A stretch of DNA of 45,056 bases from the NCBI GenBank assembly GCA_964393335.1, contig CAYMTN010000010.1:1-45056 (forward strand). The letters are read 5' to 3'. The stretch is from CAYMTN01 sp964393335. GTDB taxonomy: Bacteria > Chloroflexota > Anaerolineae > Aggregatilineales > Aggregatilineaceae. The notes under the pieces were generated by a model. That model did no database searches. It saw only the letters and a program-made list of their open reading frames with translations, and was not told the DNA's origin. Positions 24,444 to 31,311 of this stretch are shown here, piece by piece; positions within the stretch are counted from its first letter, which is position 1; every line of letters begins with the position of its first letter. A program made the position numbers and the translations under genes.

Positions 24444-24839
24444 CTAGTGAAGTTTCTCAGTGTGATCGACAATGGTCCCGTCCAGATAGGCCTGGACTGC
24501 CGCCTGAGTGTCCGCGATGTCGGTGACCACCGGCTTGATATTGGCCTGCTCCAGGGCCAGATATGCGCCGCGCCCCATCCCACGCACGAGCACGGCTTCG
24601 CAGTCGGCGACCGCCTCAATCATGCGGGCATGTTTCCGCTCGGCATCCTGCCCCATTCCGTGTACGTGCGAATCCGAATGATCGTGCGGTTCGCCGGCAA
24701 ACTGGCGATGCCCCATCTTGTCACGAAGTTCCTGCCCCGTTGTCTCGCCCTGCTCCACCGTAAAGACAAGATAATGCGCGGCCCGGCCAAAATGCAAACT
24801 GATGGTCTTGCCATCGTCAGTCACGACAGCGATTTTCAT
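24444..24839 (-). CDS. NifX/NifB-type iron-molybdenum cofactor-binding domain protein with a His-rich insert
   Basis: A 131-residue protein of the dinitrogenase iron-molybdenum cofactor biosynthesis family (PF02579): 'MKIAVVTDDGKTISLHFGRA' at the start and 'VLVRGMGRGAYLALEQANIK' near the end. Between them is a metal-binding-looking loop 'GEPHDHSDSHVHGMG' (49-63, H52, H54, H58, H60). No nitrogenase genes are in the window, so it is probably a general metal-cluster or metal-binding protein, as many stand-alone members seem to be. The frame is open from a GTG at 24854, but the ATG at 24839 has AGGAG five nt upstream. Its stop is 6 nt before the M16 catalytic gene. Confidence 0.87.
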   Translation of the reverse strand: MKIAVVTDDGKTISLHFGRAAHYLVFTVEQGETTGQELRDKMGHRQFAGEPHDHSDSHVHGMGQDAERKHARMIEAVADCEAVLVRGMGRGAYLALEQANIKPVVTDIADTQAAVQAYLDGTIVDHTEKLH

Positions 24840-24879
24840 TGTTTCTCCTGACACGATACTCTGTACGCTCCCAATAGTT

Positions 24880-24913
24880 TAGCAGGGATACCGGTTGGCT
24901 GGTATCCCTGCTA
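24880..24913 (-). terminator. 13-bp perfect hairpin after ugd, probable transcription terminator
   Basis: TAGCAGGGATACC (24880-24892) pairs perfectly with 24901-24913 around an 8-nt loop. It lies between the stop of ugd (24947) and the next minus-strand gene start (24839). The stem is strong but the following bases on the minus strand (AAACTATT) are not a real T-run, so it may terminate weakly, stabilise the 3' end, or insulate the operon. Confidence 0.6.
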
Positions 24914-24946
24914 GTGTTCAGTAGTATTCGACTGCTGCTCAAAACC

Positions 24947-26257
24947 CTATTTCGTGCCGTTATAGCCGCGCCCGATGCCCCGATATTCAAAACCCAGCGC
25001 CCGCATCTCTGCCGGATCGTACAGGTTCCGGCCATCGATCATGACCGGCGTGCGCATGGCCTCTTTGATGCGGGTCATATCAAGCTGCATAAACTCGTTC
25101 CAGGGAGTCAATACGATGACGGCATCCACGTCCTTCACCAGTTCGTACGGGTCCTTCATCATCTGGACATACGGCATCATCGTTTTGGCGACATTCATGG
25201 CAACCGGATCGTACCCCCGCACAGTCGCGCCTTGATCGTTCAAGTACTCGGCAATCGTAATCGATGGTGCCTCGCGCATGTCATCGGTGTTCTGCTTAAA
25301 AGCCAATCCCAACAACGCGATGGTGCGCCCCTCCAAGCCATCAAGCAGCTCGTGCAGCTTCAACAGCACGTGTTTGCGTTGGTAGGCGTTGATGTCCATC
25401 ACCGCTTGCAGCAACTGCGGGTGTTTGCCGTGTATCTGCGCCATGTAAGCCAGCGCCTTCACATCTTTGGGGAAACACGAACCACCATACCCCACCCCGG
25501 CTTCCAGAAAATGATGACCGATCCGCTTATCAAAGCCCATGCCGCGCGCTACCTCTTTGACGTCCGCACCCAGCGCCTCACAGACATTGGCAATCTCATT
25601 GATGAAACTGATCCGCGTCGCCAGAAACGCGTTGGACGCGTATTTGATCATCTCGGCGGTGCGCAGATCGGTCACGACGATGGGCGCGCGCAGCGGCAGG
25701 TGCAACTGCGCCACACGCTCTGCCGCTTCGATGTTCTCCGATCCCAACACTGTCCGGTCTGGGTTGAAGAAATCCGCGATAGCCGATCCTTCCCGCAAAA
25801 ACTCAGGACAACTCACCACAGAAAAATCAACCGGCGATGGCTGGTTTTCACGAATGATATCGGCCACCCAGTCTCCCGTACCGACCGGCACCGTCGATTT
25901 GTTGATAATCACCAGCGGGTGATCCGCCGTCCTGGCAATAGTTTCAGCCGCCATACGGACGTACTTCAAATCGGCTTCGCCGTCCACGCCTTCAGGCGTC
26001 CCGACGGCGATGAAGACGAATTCGGCATCTTTTAGCGCGTCGGCATAGGACGTCGTGAACAGCAGCCGTTCCGCCTTGACATTACGCTCGACCACTTCTG
26101 CCAGCCCTGGTTCATAAATGGGCAAGATACCCTTGTTGAGGTTGGCGATCTTCTCTTCGCTGATATCCAGCGCCACCACGCAGTTACCCAGGTCCGAGAA
26201 GCACGCGCTGGTCACCAGGCCCACGTACCCTACACCAATGACTGTGATATTCTTCAT
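24947..26257 (-). CDS. ugd: UDP-glucose 6-dehydrogenase
   Basis: A 436-residue enzyme that oxidises UDP-glucose to UDP-glucuronate with two NAD+, feeding capsule, exopolysaccharide and lipid-glycan assembly. It shows the NAD-binding motif 'VIGVGYVGL' (6-14), 'VGTPEGVDGEADLKYV', 'NKSTVPVGT', 'CPEFLREGSA', and the active-site motif 'GYGGSCFPKD' with catalytic C261. The C-terminal domain has 'LGLAFKQNTDDMREAPS'. Length is normal for bacterial Ugd. The frame is open from 26305, but the ATG at 26257 has AGAGGG upstream and gives the standard start MKNITVIGVGY. A perfect TGTGA-N6-TCACA site lies 34-49 nt upstream. A mannose-type UDP-sugar dehydrogenase is less likely. Confidence 0.95.
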   Translation of the reverse strand: MKNITVIGVGYVGLVTSACFSDLGNCVVALDISEEKIANLNKGILPIYEPGLAEVVERNVKAERLLFTTSYADALKDAEFVFIAVGTPEGVDGEADLKYVRMAAETIARTADHPLVIINKSTVPVGTGDWVADIIRENQPSPVDFSVVSCPEFLREGSAIADFFNPDRTVLGSENIEAAERVAQLHLPLRAPIVVTDLRTAEMIKYASNAFLATRISFINEIANVCEALGADVKEVARGMGFDKRIGHHFLEAGVGYGGSCFPKDVKALAYMAQIHGKHPQLLQAVMDINAYQRKHVLLKLHELLDGLEGRTIALLGLAFKQNTDDMREAPSITIAEYLNDQGATVRGYDPVAMNVAKTMMPYVQMMKDPYELVKDVDAVIVLTPWNEFMQLDMTRIKEAMRTPVMIDGRNLYDPAEMRALGFEYRGIGRGYNGTK

Positions 26258-26289
26258 GCTTGCATTCCCTCTTGGTCCATATCTGTTAA

Positions 26290-26307
26290 TTGTGATGGAA
26301 ATCACAA
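26290..26307. promoter_or_regulatory. CRP/FNR-type operator upstream of ugd
   Basis: TTGTGATGGAAATCACAA (26290-26307) is a perfect 7-bp inverted repeat with a 4-nt centre and exactly matches the CRP half-site pattern TGTGA-N6-TCACA. It begins 33 nt before the ugd ATG, in the 87-nt gap to the preceding gene's stop. A CRP-family regulator is the obvious candidate, but none is encoded in this window, and the position close to the start could mean repression or activation. Confidence 0.65.
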
Positions 26308-26344
26308 GGCGCGACTAGCTTACTGATTTTAGGCGATAGTGCCC

Positions 26345-27676
26345 CTACGATTGCCCAACGCTCGACAGGTCCTGCATCACCATCTGCGCGACCTGCCGCC
26401 CCATCTCAACTGCGTAATTCGTGCCCCTGTCCCAGGGATACACCTGGCTCATACTCGCCAGGTACAAACCGTGCAGCGGCGTGCGCAGTGCGGGCAGTCG
26501 TTCTGACTGGTTGACGTACGGGATCGGCTGGGCATACCGCGCTCGAAACACCCAGCGCTTCCGAATCCACTCCGGCGAAAAATCCGGGTTGAAGGTGGCC
26601 AACACGTCGATAAACCGTCCGGCCAGCTCATCCTCGCTCAACAGGAAATACTCGTGGTCGGGATGGACGTAATCGCCGCAGTAAACCAGGTGATCCCCGC
26701 CGTAATGCGACCGATCCATGTAATTCGTGTGTTCGACAAGTGCCAAAAATGGGAATTCGGACTTCGATTTTTCAGGATCGCTGGCTGGCAGACTAAGCCA
26801 ATAAGTGCCATCGATGAGCAGTTGGTGTTTCAACGCCAGCACCACCACGACCGCTCCCATGCTGCGCAGCGACGCCAGTTGATCCGCATAGTCTGGCGGC
26901 AGATCGGGCACCAGGCGTTGCATAAGGTGCGGGGACGAGGTGCTGATCACGCCGTCAAAGTCACCGCTCTGATCACCCGCCGCTACCGTGAATCCGCCAT
27001 CCACTGGTTTGACCTGTTCGACAGGCGTATTCAAGCGGATCTCCGCGCCTTGCTCGCGGACGCGCGCCGCCAGCAGTTCCAGAAACGCCTGGAATCCACC
27101 CGCAAACGTCCCTAATCGCGGCGTCCGTTTGTAGATACGTGCCCACATCCAGGCCATGTTGACCTTGTCGTACTCTGCACCAAACTTGCCGATCAAGAGC
27201 GACCGCCACAGCTTCTCGTAGGCTTCCTGGCCCATATAACGCCGCAACCACGCTTCTGCCGTCACGCGTTCAAGCGGCTTCCAGTTGTCAAACAGACGAA
27301 GATATAGACCCGCCAACCCGTAGCGGATTTTGGCAGGCCAGGAAAGCGGCAGGCGAAGATTCGCGGCAACGATGTTCGGGCGATCCATCGGGTAGACTCG
27401 ACTGTCGAGCCACAGGGACGTCGCCGGTCTGGGAAACAGCACCTTGTCTTCTGCGCCCAGCTCGTCAATCAGCCCCAGCACCGCATCGTCATTCGCAAAC
27501 CAGTGATGGTAAAACTTCTCCAGAGTCCAGTCCCATGACTCATCACGGAATCCGGCGGCCAACCCGCCAACCTCAGCGCCCGCCTCGTAGACCGTCACTG
27601 CCACGTCATTCCGGCTGAGATCATAGGCGGCAGCCAATCCGGCAGCGCCCGCGCCAATCACAGCTACTCGCTGCAT
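26345..27676 (-). CDS. FAD-dependent oxidoreductase, protoporphyrinogen oxidase/amine oxidase-like
   Basis: A 443-residue flavoprotein. The N-terminal dinucleotide-binding motif is 'RVAVIGAGAAGLAAAYDLSR' (3-22) with 'VTVYEAGAEVGGLAAGF' after it, the GG motif of the amine oxidase superfamily. The C-terminal FAD contact is 'HGLYLASMSQVYPWDRGTNY'. Proteins of this subgroup, with 'EKFYHHWFANDDAVLGLIDE', are often found in polysaccharide and lipid-sugar gene clusters, and are sometimes compared with UDP-galactopyranose mutase, but have no confirmed reaction. It overlaps the flippase-like gene by one base (27676), so the two are translationally coupled. Substrate cannot be predicted; context next to ugd suggests a glycan or polyprenol-linked substrate. 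Confidence 0.85.
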   Translation of the reverse strand: MQRVAVIGAGAAGLAAAYDLSRNDVAVTVYEAGAEVGGLAAGFRDESWDWTLEKFYHHWFANDDAVLGLIDELGAEDKVLFPRPATSLWLDSRVYPMDRPNIVAANLRLPLSWPAKIRYGLAGLYLRLFDNWKPLERVTAEAWLRRYMGQEAYEKLWRSLLIGKFGAEYDKVNMAWMWARIYKRTPRLGTFAGGFQAFLELLAARVREQGAEIRLNTPVEQVKPVDGGFTVAAGDQSGDFDGVISTSSPHLMQRLVPDLPPDYADQLASLRSMGAVVVVLALKHQLLIDGTYWLSLPASDPEKSKSEFPFLALVEHTNYMDRSHYGGDHLVYCGDYVHPDHEYFLLSEDELAGRFIDVLATFNPDFSPEWIRKRWVFRARYAQPIPYVNQSERLPALRTPLHGLYLASMSQVYPWDRGTNYAVEMGRQVAQMVMQDLSSVGQS

Positions 27677-28716
27677 CAGACAGATACTCCTCCTTCGTCG
27701 GCAATAACGCTGCGCGCTCGATCAAAGTCACGCCAGGCAATACGTTCACGATATAAGAAGAAAAACCCCAACAGCGTGATCGGCAGCCACAACGCCGCAT
27801 GAAGCACCAGCGTGTAAGACGCCGCCACCGACTGTTCTACGCCATACGCCGGAAGGGTTTTGATTCCCGGCGTGTCGAATGTGCCAACATAGCCGGGCGA
27901 TGAGGGCAACGTCGCCGCCAGATTCACAACCGCCGTCATGACCATCAGCACAAAAAAGCTGACGTGAAAATCGAACGCGTGCATGACAAACCAGTACTTG
28001 GTCGTTTCTGTCAGCCAGATAAACACCGACGACACCAACGTCATCAGCAAATCCCTGGGGTGACGTAGATTCTCCAGCCCGGTCATGAAGTGTTCGGCCA
28101 GCCCAAGCGCCTTATCGTGCAGCCTGCCAGGGAGGAGCCGGTCAAAGATCGCCGTGTACAACCGCCTCATTTGCTCGGGGCGCAGCGCCATTACCAGAAA
28201 AACCAGGAATGCGCCCCAGAACAGAATGGTCGAGAAAAACACGACGTCACGCAGCCAATCCGCCTTAAAATCGGCAAACGGCAGCGCCACAAACACGAAA
28301 ATCAGCATGACCAGCCCATCGAAAATCCGCTCAACCACGATGGTCGCCAGGCTGGCCGAAATGCTCACATCCTCGTTCCGTTTTAGCACATAGGCCCGGA
28401 TCACTTCACCGGCACGGAATGGATAAACGTTGTTGCCCATGTACCCGATCACGACAACCGGGAACAGCGTGCGCAGGGAGAGCGGTTTGATCGAGCGCAG
28501 GAGATAATGCCAGCGCCAGGTACGGCCCCATACCGCCAGAAAATAGACGGTCGCACCGACCAGCACCCAGCCCAGGTTGATCGCGCGCATATTGTGCCAC
28601 ACGTCGGCGAGGTCCAACCCCTTGAGGCCGACATAAAGAAAGGCCATGCTGACACCAACGCCAATGATCAACCAGGCCCACCGGCGGAGCCACCGCGACG
28701 CAGGTTTCGCCACCAA
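27676..28716 (-). CDS. Flippase-like membrane protein (UPF0104, lysylphosphatidylglycerol synthase TM-like; TTG start)
   Basis: A 346-residue integral membrane protein with about eight helices, of the UPF0104/PF03706 type that includes the flippase half of MprF and archaeal AglD-like proteins. Recognisable pieces are 'FLAVWGRTWRWHYLLRSIKP', 'MGNNVYPFRAGEVIRAYVLK', 'VVERIFDGLVMLIFVFVALP' and 'LPSSPGYVGTFD', all standard in the family. It probably moves or handles a lipid-linked intermediate. The TTG at 28716 follows GGAAAGGA by nine nt; the next codon, GTG, is an alternative. It is the first gene of the pair with the FAD oxidoreductase, and an extended -10 promoter lies 44 nt upstream. Confidence 0.88.
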   Translation of the reverse strand: MVAKPASRWLRRWAWLIIGVGVSMAFLYVGLKGLDLADVWHNMRAINLGWVLVGATVYFLAVWGRTWRWHYLLRSIKPLSLRTLFPVVVIGYMGNNVYPFRAGEVIRAYVLKRNEDVSISASLATIVVERIFDGLVMLIFVFVALPFADFKADWLRDVVFFSTILFWGAFLVFLVMALRPEQMRRLYTAIFDRLLPGRLHDKALGLAEHFMTGLENLRHPRDLLMTLVSSVFIWLTETTKYWFVMHAFDFHVSFFVLMVMTAVVNLAATLPSSPGYVGTFDTPGIKTLPAYGVEQSVAASYTLVLHAALWLPITLLGFFFLYRERIAWRDFDRARSVIADEGGVSV

Positions 28717-28759
28717 AAACGATCATCCTTTCCGTAAACAGCCACGCGACAGGGGCGGC

Positions 28760-28768
28760 ATTCTACCA
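28760..28768 (-). promoter_or_regulatory. Extended -10 promoter element for the flippase/oxidoreductase pair
   Basis: On the minus strand TGGTAGAAT (28768 to 28760) fits an extended -10, 44 nt before the TTG start at 28716. No good -35 is visible at 17 nt. Confidence 0.4.
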
Positions 28769-28856
28769 TAAAGCGAGGGCCGGTGCACATACCCGCCAGA
28801 CTCTATGAGTTTTACACCATCAAGCCATTGAATCCCTAATTTCGCGCCAGTCTCTC

Positions 28857-28893
28857 ACAAAGAAAGAGCGGCAGGGTTGTTGCACTGCCGCTC
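28857..28893 (-). terminator. Intrinsic terminator after the SWIM-domain gene
   Basis: GAGCGGCAG (28866-28874) pairs with CTGCCGCTC (28885-28893) around a 10-nt loop. On the minus strand the stem is followed by TTTCTTTG, a U-rich tail. It lies 37 nt after the stop of the SWIM gene and ahead of the flippase promoter, so it isolates the SWIM gene as a single unit. Confidence 0.8.
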
Positions 28894-28929
28894 CGCCAAC
28901 TCAACGGTGTCAAATTAAGCAAACAGGCC

Positions 28930-29178
28930 TTACGATTCACTGTTAATGGTTTCAGGAAGCATTCCGGCAAGAACCCGTTCCAATGCCATAGAATGGCTGC
29001 AAACCCCGCGTGACTTGAAGAAACTGCAATCGCAATCCCACTGTCCGTCAGTATAAGTCACCGTGTGGGGATTATTTTCGCCATCGAACGTCACGCTGAA
29101 CGATACAAACCGGATGCGATCACGTTGTTCTGCGTAACGCTTGGCCTTTTCGATCTTGCCGATCATCCCGTAGTCCAT
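28930..29178 (-). CDS. Small SWIM-type zinc finger protein
   Basis: An 82-residue protein that is essentially one SWIM zinc finger: 'WDCDCSFFKSRGVCSHSMAL' (47-66), giving the CxC-x8-CxH ligand set C49, C51, C60, H62. A short charged helix comes first (6-22: 'IGKIEKAKRYAEQRDRI'), then a beta strand pair ('RFVSFSVTFDGENNPHTVTY'). SWIM fingers bind DNA or protein partners. The stand-alone length suggests an adaptor or small regulator. The frame is open from 29196, but the ATG at 29178 has AGGAGG eight nt upstream. It has its own strong promoter far upstream, a structured 200-nt leader and its own terminator; no neighbour shares its transcript. Confidence 0.85.
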   Translation of the reverse strand: MDYGMIGKIEKAKRYAEQRDRIRFVSFSVTFDGENNPHTVTYTDGQWDCDCSFFKSRGVCSHSMALERVLAGMLPETINSES

Positions 29179-29216
29179 GTGTAAGCCTCCTGGCACATAA
29201 GTGAATGATTAAGAGC

Positions 29217-29249
29217 AAAAAAGCACACTGAACTTAACCAGCGTGCTTT
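29217..29249 (-). terminator. Intrinsic terminator or attenuator in the SWIM gene leader
   Basis: AAAGCAC-CTG arms (29220-29230) pair with 29239-29249 around an 8-nt loop with one A/C mismatch. On the minus strand the stem runs into TTTTTT (complement of 29217-29222). It sits between a strong promoter (29387-29415) and the SWIM start codon (29178), so it ends either a short RNA or a regulated leader transcript. Confidence 0.7.
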
Positions 29250-29380
29250 ATGGCTCCGGTCCCAATTGAAGACTGAAACGGCTCATCGAAGTTTTCTGCA
29301 GGAATCGCTCACAGCGTTTATGAGCGAGTGGCCCCTGCCTCCTTTCTGCCGATACCAACCCACAAAAGATATTTAAACTT
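29217..29380 (-). ncRNA. Structured leader RNA or stand-alone small RNA (about 165 nt), unknown family
   Basis: Transcription from the promoter at 29387-29415 would start near 29380 and reach the terminator at 29217. Between them is a nested hairpin: outer arms 29298-29302 and 29334-29338 (GCAGG/CCTGC), inner arms 29306-29311 and 29321-29326 (CGCTCA/TGAGCG). No open frame with a ribosome binding site is evident in it. The arrangement fits either a small RNA or a riboswitch-like attenuator for the SWIM gene. I do not recognise the family: it does not fit T-box, 6S, SRP or cobalamin riboswitch consensus well. An inverted repeat (29360-29365 and 29379-29384) overlaps the start site. Confidence 0.45.
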
Positions 29381-29386
29381 GTGGTC

Positions 29387-29415
29387 AGTATAAGAGAAGT
29401 CCGGGTCGGTGTCAA
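29387..29415 (-). promoter_or_regulatory. Near-consensus sigma-70-type promoter for the SWIM gene leader
   Basis: On the minus strand: -35 TTGACA (29410-29415), spacer of 17 nt, -10 TATACT (29387-29392). It is among the best promoter matches in the window. It lies 28 nt after the stop of the beta-propeller gene and over 200 nt before the SWIM start codon. Confidence 0.75.
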
Positions 29416-29442
29416 CTTTCTCGCCGTGCGAGGGTGTCCCGA

Positions 29443-30357
29443 TCAGAACAGCGCACGCGGCTGTGGTAGTGGGGTTAATGCACTGATGTGAGTCCGGCAC
29501 AGCGCGCCATCGACGGCAAACACCAGGGTCCCATCGTCAGCGATGGCAAGCGCCTCCGGCACAGCATCTGCCGCCGGATATTCGACCAATAATTGCAGGG
29601 ATGCAGCCTGGTCCAACACATCCAGCGCGGCGTGTTGGTGCGTGAGCCGCAGATCACCGTTATAAACGCGGATCATGTCCTGCTCCCGGTCAACCAGTGC
29701 GATCAGGCTGCCATCCGGTGAGCAACTCACCGCCCGCCCTGCAAATGGAACGGTGAGATGTTCGGTGACCTGTCCCGCCGTATCACACAACAACACCGTG
29801 CCAGCGGCAGCGACGACCACGGTCCCGGCAGCATCGGGCAGCAGCACGACTGGCGCTGTGCCGTCCAAACGCGCATCAATATCATACGCGCCGACGAAAA
29901 CGTGTTGTTGGAAAAGGTACAGCCTGTTATCCGCGCCCAACGCCCCAACCGTCGCCAACTCGCGGTCAAGCCCGGCAGCCAGCACAGGAATGCGATCGTC
30001 CTTCAGCCGGAATTGGTCGCCATCAATCGCCAATGTGAGGCCGTGATCCGAGTGGTGATAGAGGCGCACGCGACCATCCAGGCTGGTATGGATCACCATC
30101 TGCCCGGTATCCACGATGGGCAAATAGGCTCCATTCGGCGCGCGCAGGGTTTCCAGGAATAACCGCCATGTTTCGCTTTCGCGACCGGTATCTACTGGCG
30201 GCACGATACGCCACGAGTCATAAAGCGCGCCGGACCGCACATCGTAAAACTGCACAGACTGGCTGGTCAGCCACACCGCAACCAGCGGCGGATCACCGCC
30301 CACCAGTTGAACAGCATGAACCGGATGATCACAGACGCCAAGCCACCAGTCGGGCAT
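29443..30357 (-). CDS. Beta-propeller-like (WD40/YVTN-like) protein, unknown function
   Basis: A 304-residue soluble protein made of repeated beta-strand units ending in hydrophobic-Tyr/Leu-Asp patterns: 'VAVWLTSQSVQFYDVRSGAL', 'MVIHTSLDGRVRLYHHSD', 'ALGADNRLYLFQQHVFVGAY', 'AVSCSPDGSLIALVDREQDM', and 'ALAIADDGTLVFAVDGALCR'. About 5-7 blades can be counted. No signal peptide or membrane segment, so it is predicted cytoplasmic. AAAGGGA precedes the ATG and the LiaF-like gene ends 12 nt earlier, so it is the third gene of the PspC operon. A role in membrane-stress sensing or scaffolding is inferred only from that position. Confidence 0.7.
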   Translation of the reverse strand: MPDWWLGVCDHPVHAVQLVGGDPPLVAVWLTSQSVQFYDVRSGALYDSWRIVPPVDTGRESETWRLFLETLRAPNGAYLPIVDTGQMVIHTSLDGRVRLYHHSDHGLTLAIDGDQFRLKDDRIPVLAAGLDRELATVGALGADNRLYLFQQHVFVGAYDIDARLDGTAPVVLLPDAAGTVVVAAAGTVLLCDTAGQVTEHLTVPFAGRAVSCSPDGSLIALVDREQDMIRVYNGDLRLTHQHAALDVLDQAASLQLLVEYPAADAVPEALAIADDGTLVFAVDGALCRTHISALTPLPQPRALF

Positions 30358-30369
30358 ACGATTGTCCCT

Positions 30370-31311
30370 TTATTGATCCAGGTCCGTAATGGTCAGTGGA
30401 GCGCCATTTTTGACCCAAATGTCGAGGCTGTACTGGTACGGCTCGCCTGATTTATGCTTGAGGGTACCATCACGCAGCAAATCGTACTGAAACGTATCGT
30501 AGCGAAAATCGGGATCGCGGCCATCTTGCACCTTAAGGATGAGTGCCATCCCTTTGGGCACCAGCAACTCGATCCCGCCATCGTCGGTGCGGAGCTGTCC
30601 CTGCAACACATCTACCTGTGGCAGATGCACCGTCAGGTCACCGCTGCCGACAGACACGGCGATTTGTTCCATGTGAATCGGCTGCAAATCGATCGTCACG
30701 TCACCGCCTTTGCCGTCCAGCTCGAACCGTTCGACCACCACGCCAGGCGGGAGTGTAACCGCCAACGTTCCCCGCCCGTAATCTTCCAGTTTGGGGATCG
30801 CGTCGGGATGTGTTTCAGAAACCGCCAACACGCCTGTGTCACCCTCAACGGTCCACCCCATACTGACGTCACTTTCCCGGCTGCCGGTGAATACAGCGCC
30901 CAACAGGCGGGCATCATCCTGCGCAGGCGTGACCGTAACGGTCGTGCGGTCCAGCACAATATCCAGCCGGACACGGCCAACCGTTTCCGGCAGGGATTCG
31001 GAAAACGTCTGGACATTATCGGTCCGCAACACGTCGGCTTGCTCCCGGTAGGCAAACCACACGACGCCAGCCAACAGCAGCGCTGTCGCGACAAAACCCA
31101 ACACGCTCATCTCGACGTTCCAGCGCAAGACACGCAGCCGCCGCCGTCCCAGCAAGACATCAAACCCAAATATGATCAGCAAGGCCGGCCAGGCACGCAA
31201 CAGGATATCGCCAACGGCTTCAGGAAACGCGCCCGCCACCATCAATAACCAGATACTGCCGACCGCAATGACAATCAACGGCCACATCAGGCTGCGGCGT
31301 GTGGTTGTCAT
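30370..31311 (-). CDS. LiaF/LiaI-like membrane protein with C-terminal toast_rack-type beta domain
   Basis: A 313-residue protein with about four N-terminal helices ('LMWPLIVIAVGSIWLLMVAG', 'ILLRAWPALLIIFGFDVLLG', 'VLGFVATALLLAGVVWFAY') of the LiaI-LiaF-like type. These are followed by an exterior beta-rich domain (about 120-310) with the repeating pattern of toast_rack/DUF4097-like domains: 'LAVTLPPGVVVERFELDGKG', 'GSGDLTVHLPQVD', 'RTDDGGIELLVPKGMALIL'. LiaF-type proteins repress or sense envelope-stress systems in Firmicutes; here no LiaRS pair is adjacent. The ATG at 31311 overlaps the PspC gene stop by 4 nt (ATGA), with GGAGG five nt upstream, so I do not use the TTG at 31323. Confidence 0.82.
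   Translation of the reverse strand: MTTTRRSLMWPLIVIAVGSIWLLMVAGAFPEAVGDILLRAWPALLIIFGFDVLLGRRRLRVLRWNVEMSVLGFVATALLLAGVVWFAYREQADVLRTDNVQTFSESLPETVGRVRLDIVLDRTTVTVTPAQDDARLLGAVFTGSRESDVSMGWTVEGDTGVLAVSETHPDAIPKLEDYGRGTLAVTLPPGVVVERFELDGKGGDVTIDLQPIHMEQIAVSVGSGDLTVHLPQVDVLQGQLRTDDGGIELLVPKGMALILKVQDGRDPDFRYDTFQYDLLRDGTLKHKSGEPYQYSLDIWVKNGAPLTITDLDQ

Noticed and set aside
24444..24839. Evidence of nitrogen fixation from the NifX-like gene
   Set aside because: Stand-alone members of this family are common in non-fixing organisms and no nif genes are nearby.
24914..26035. 373-codon plus-strand open frame
   Set aside because: Antisense to ugd, which is unambiguous; the translation has no recognisable domain.
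29179..29400. T-box riboswitch in the SWIM leader (a UGGGACCG stretch precedes the terminator)
   Set aside because: The UGGNACC-like bases are there, but the full T-box consensus, a stem I specifier region and an alternative antiterminator pairing are not visible, and the downstream gene is not amino-acid related.
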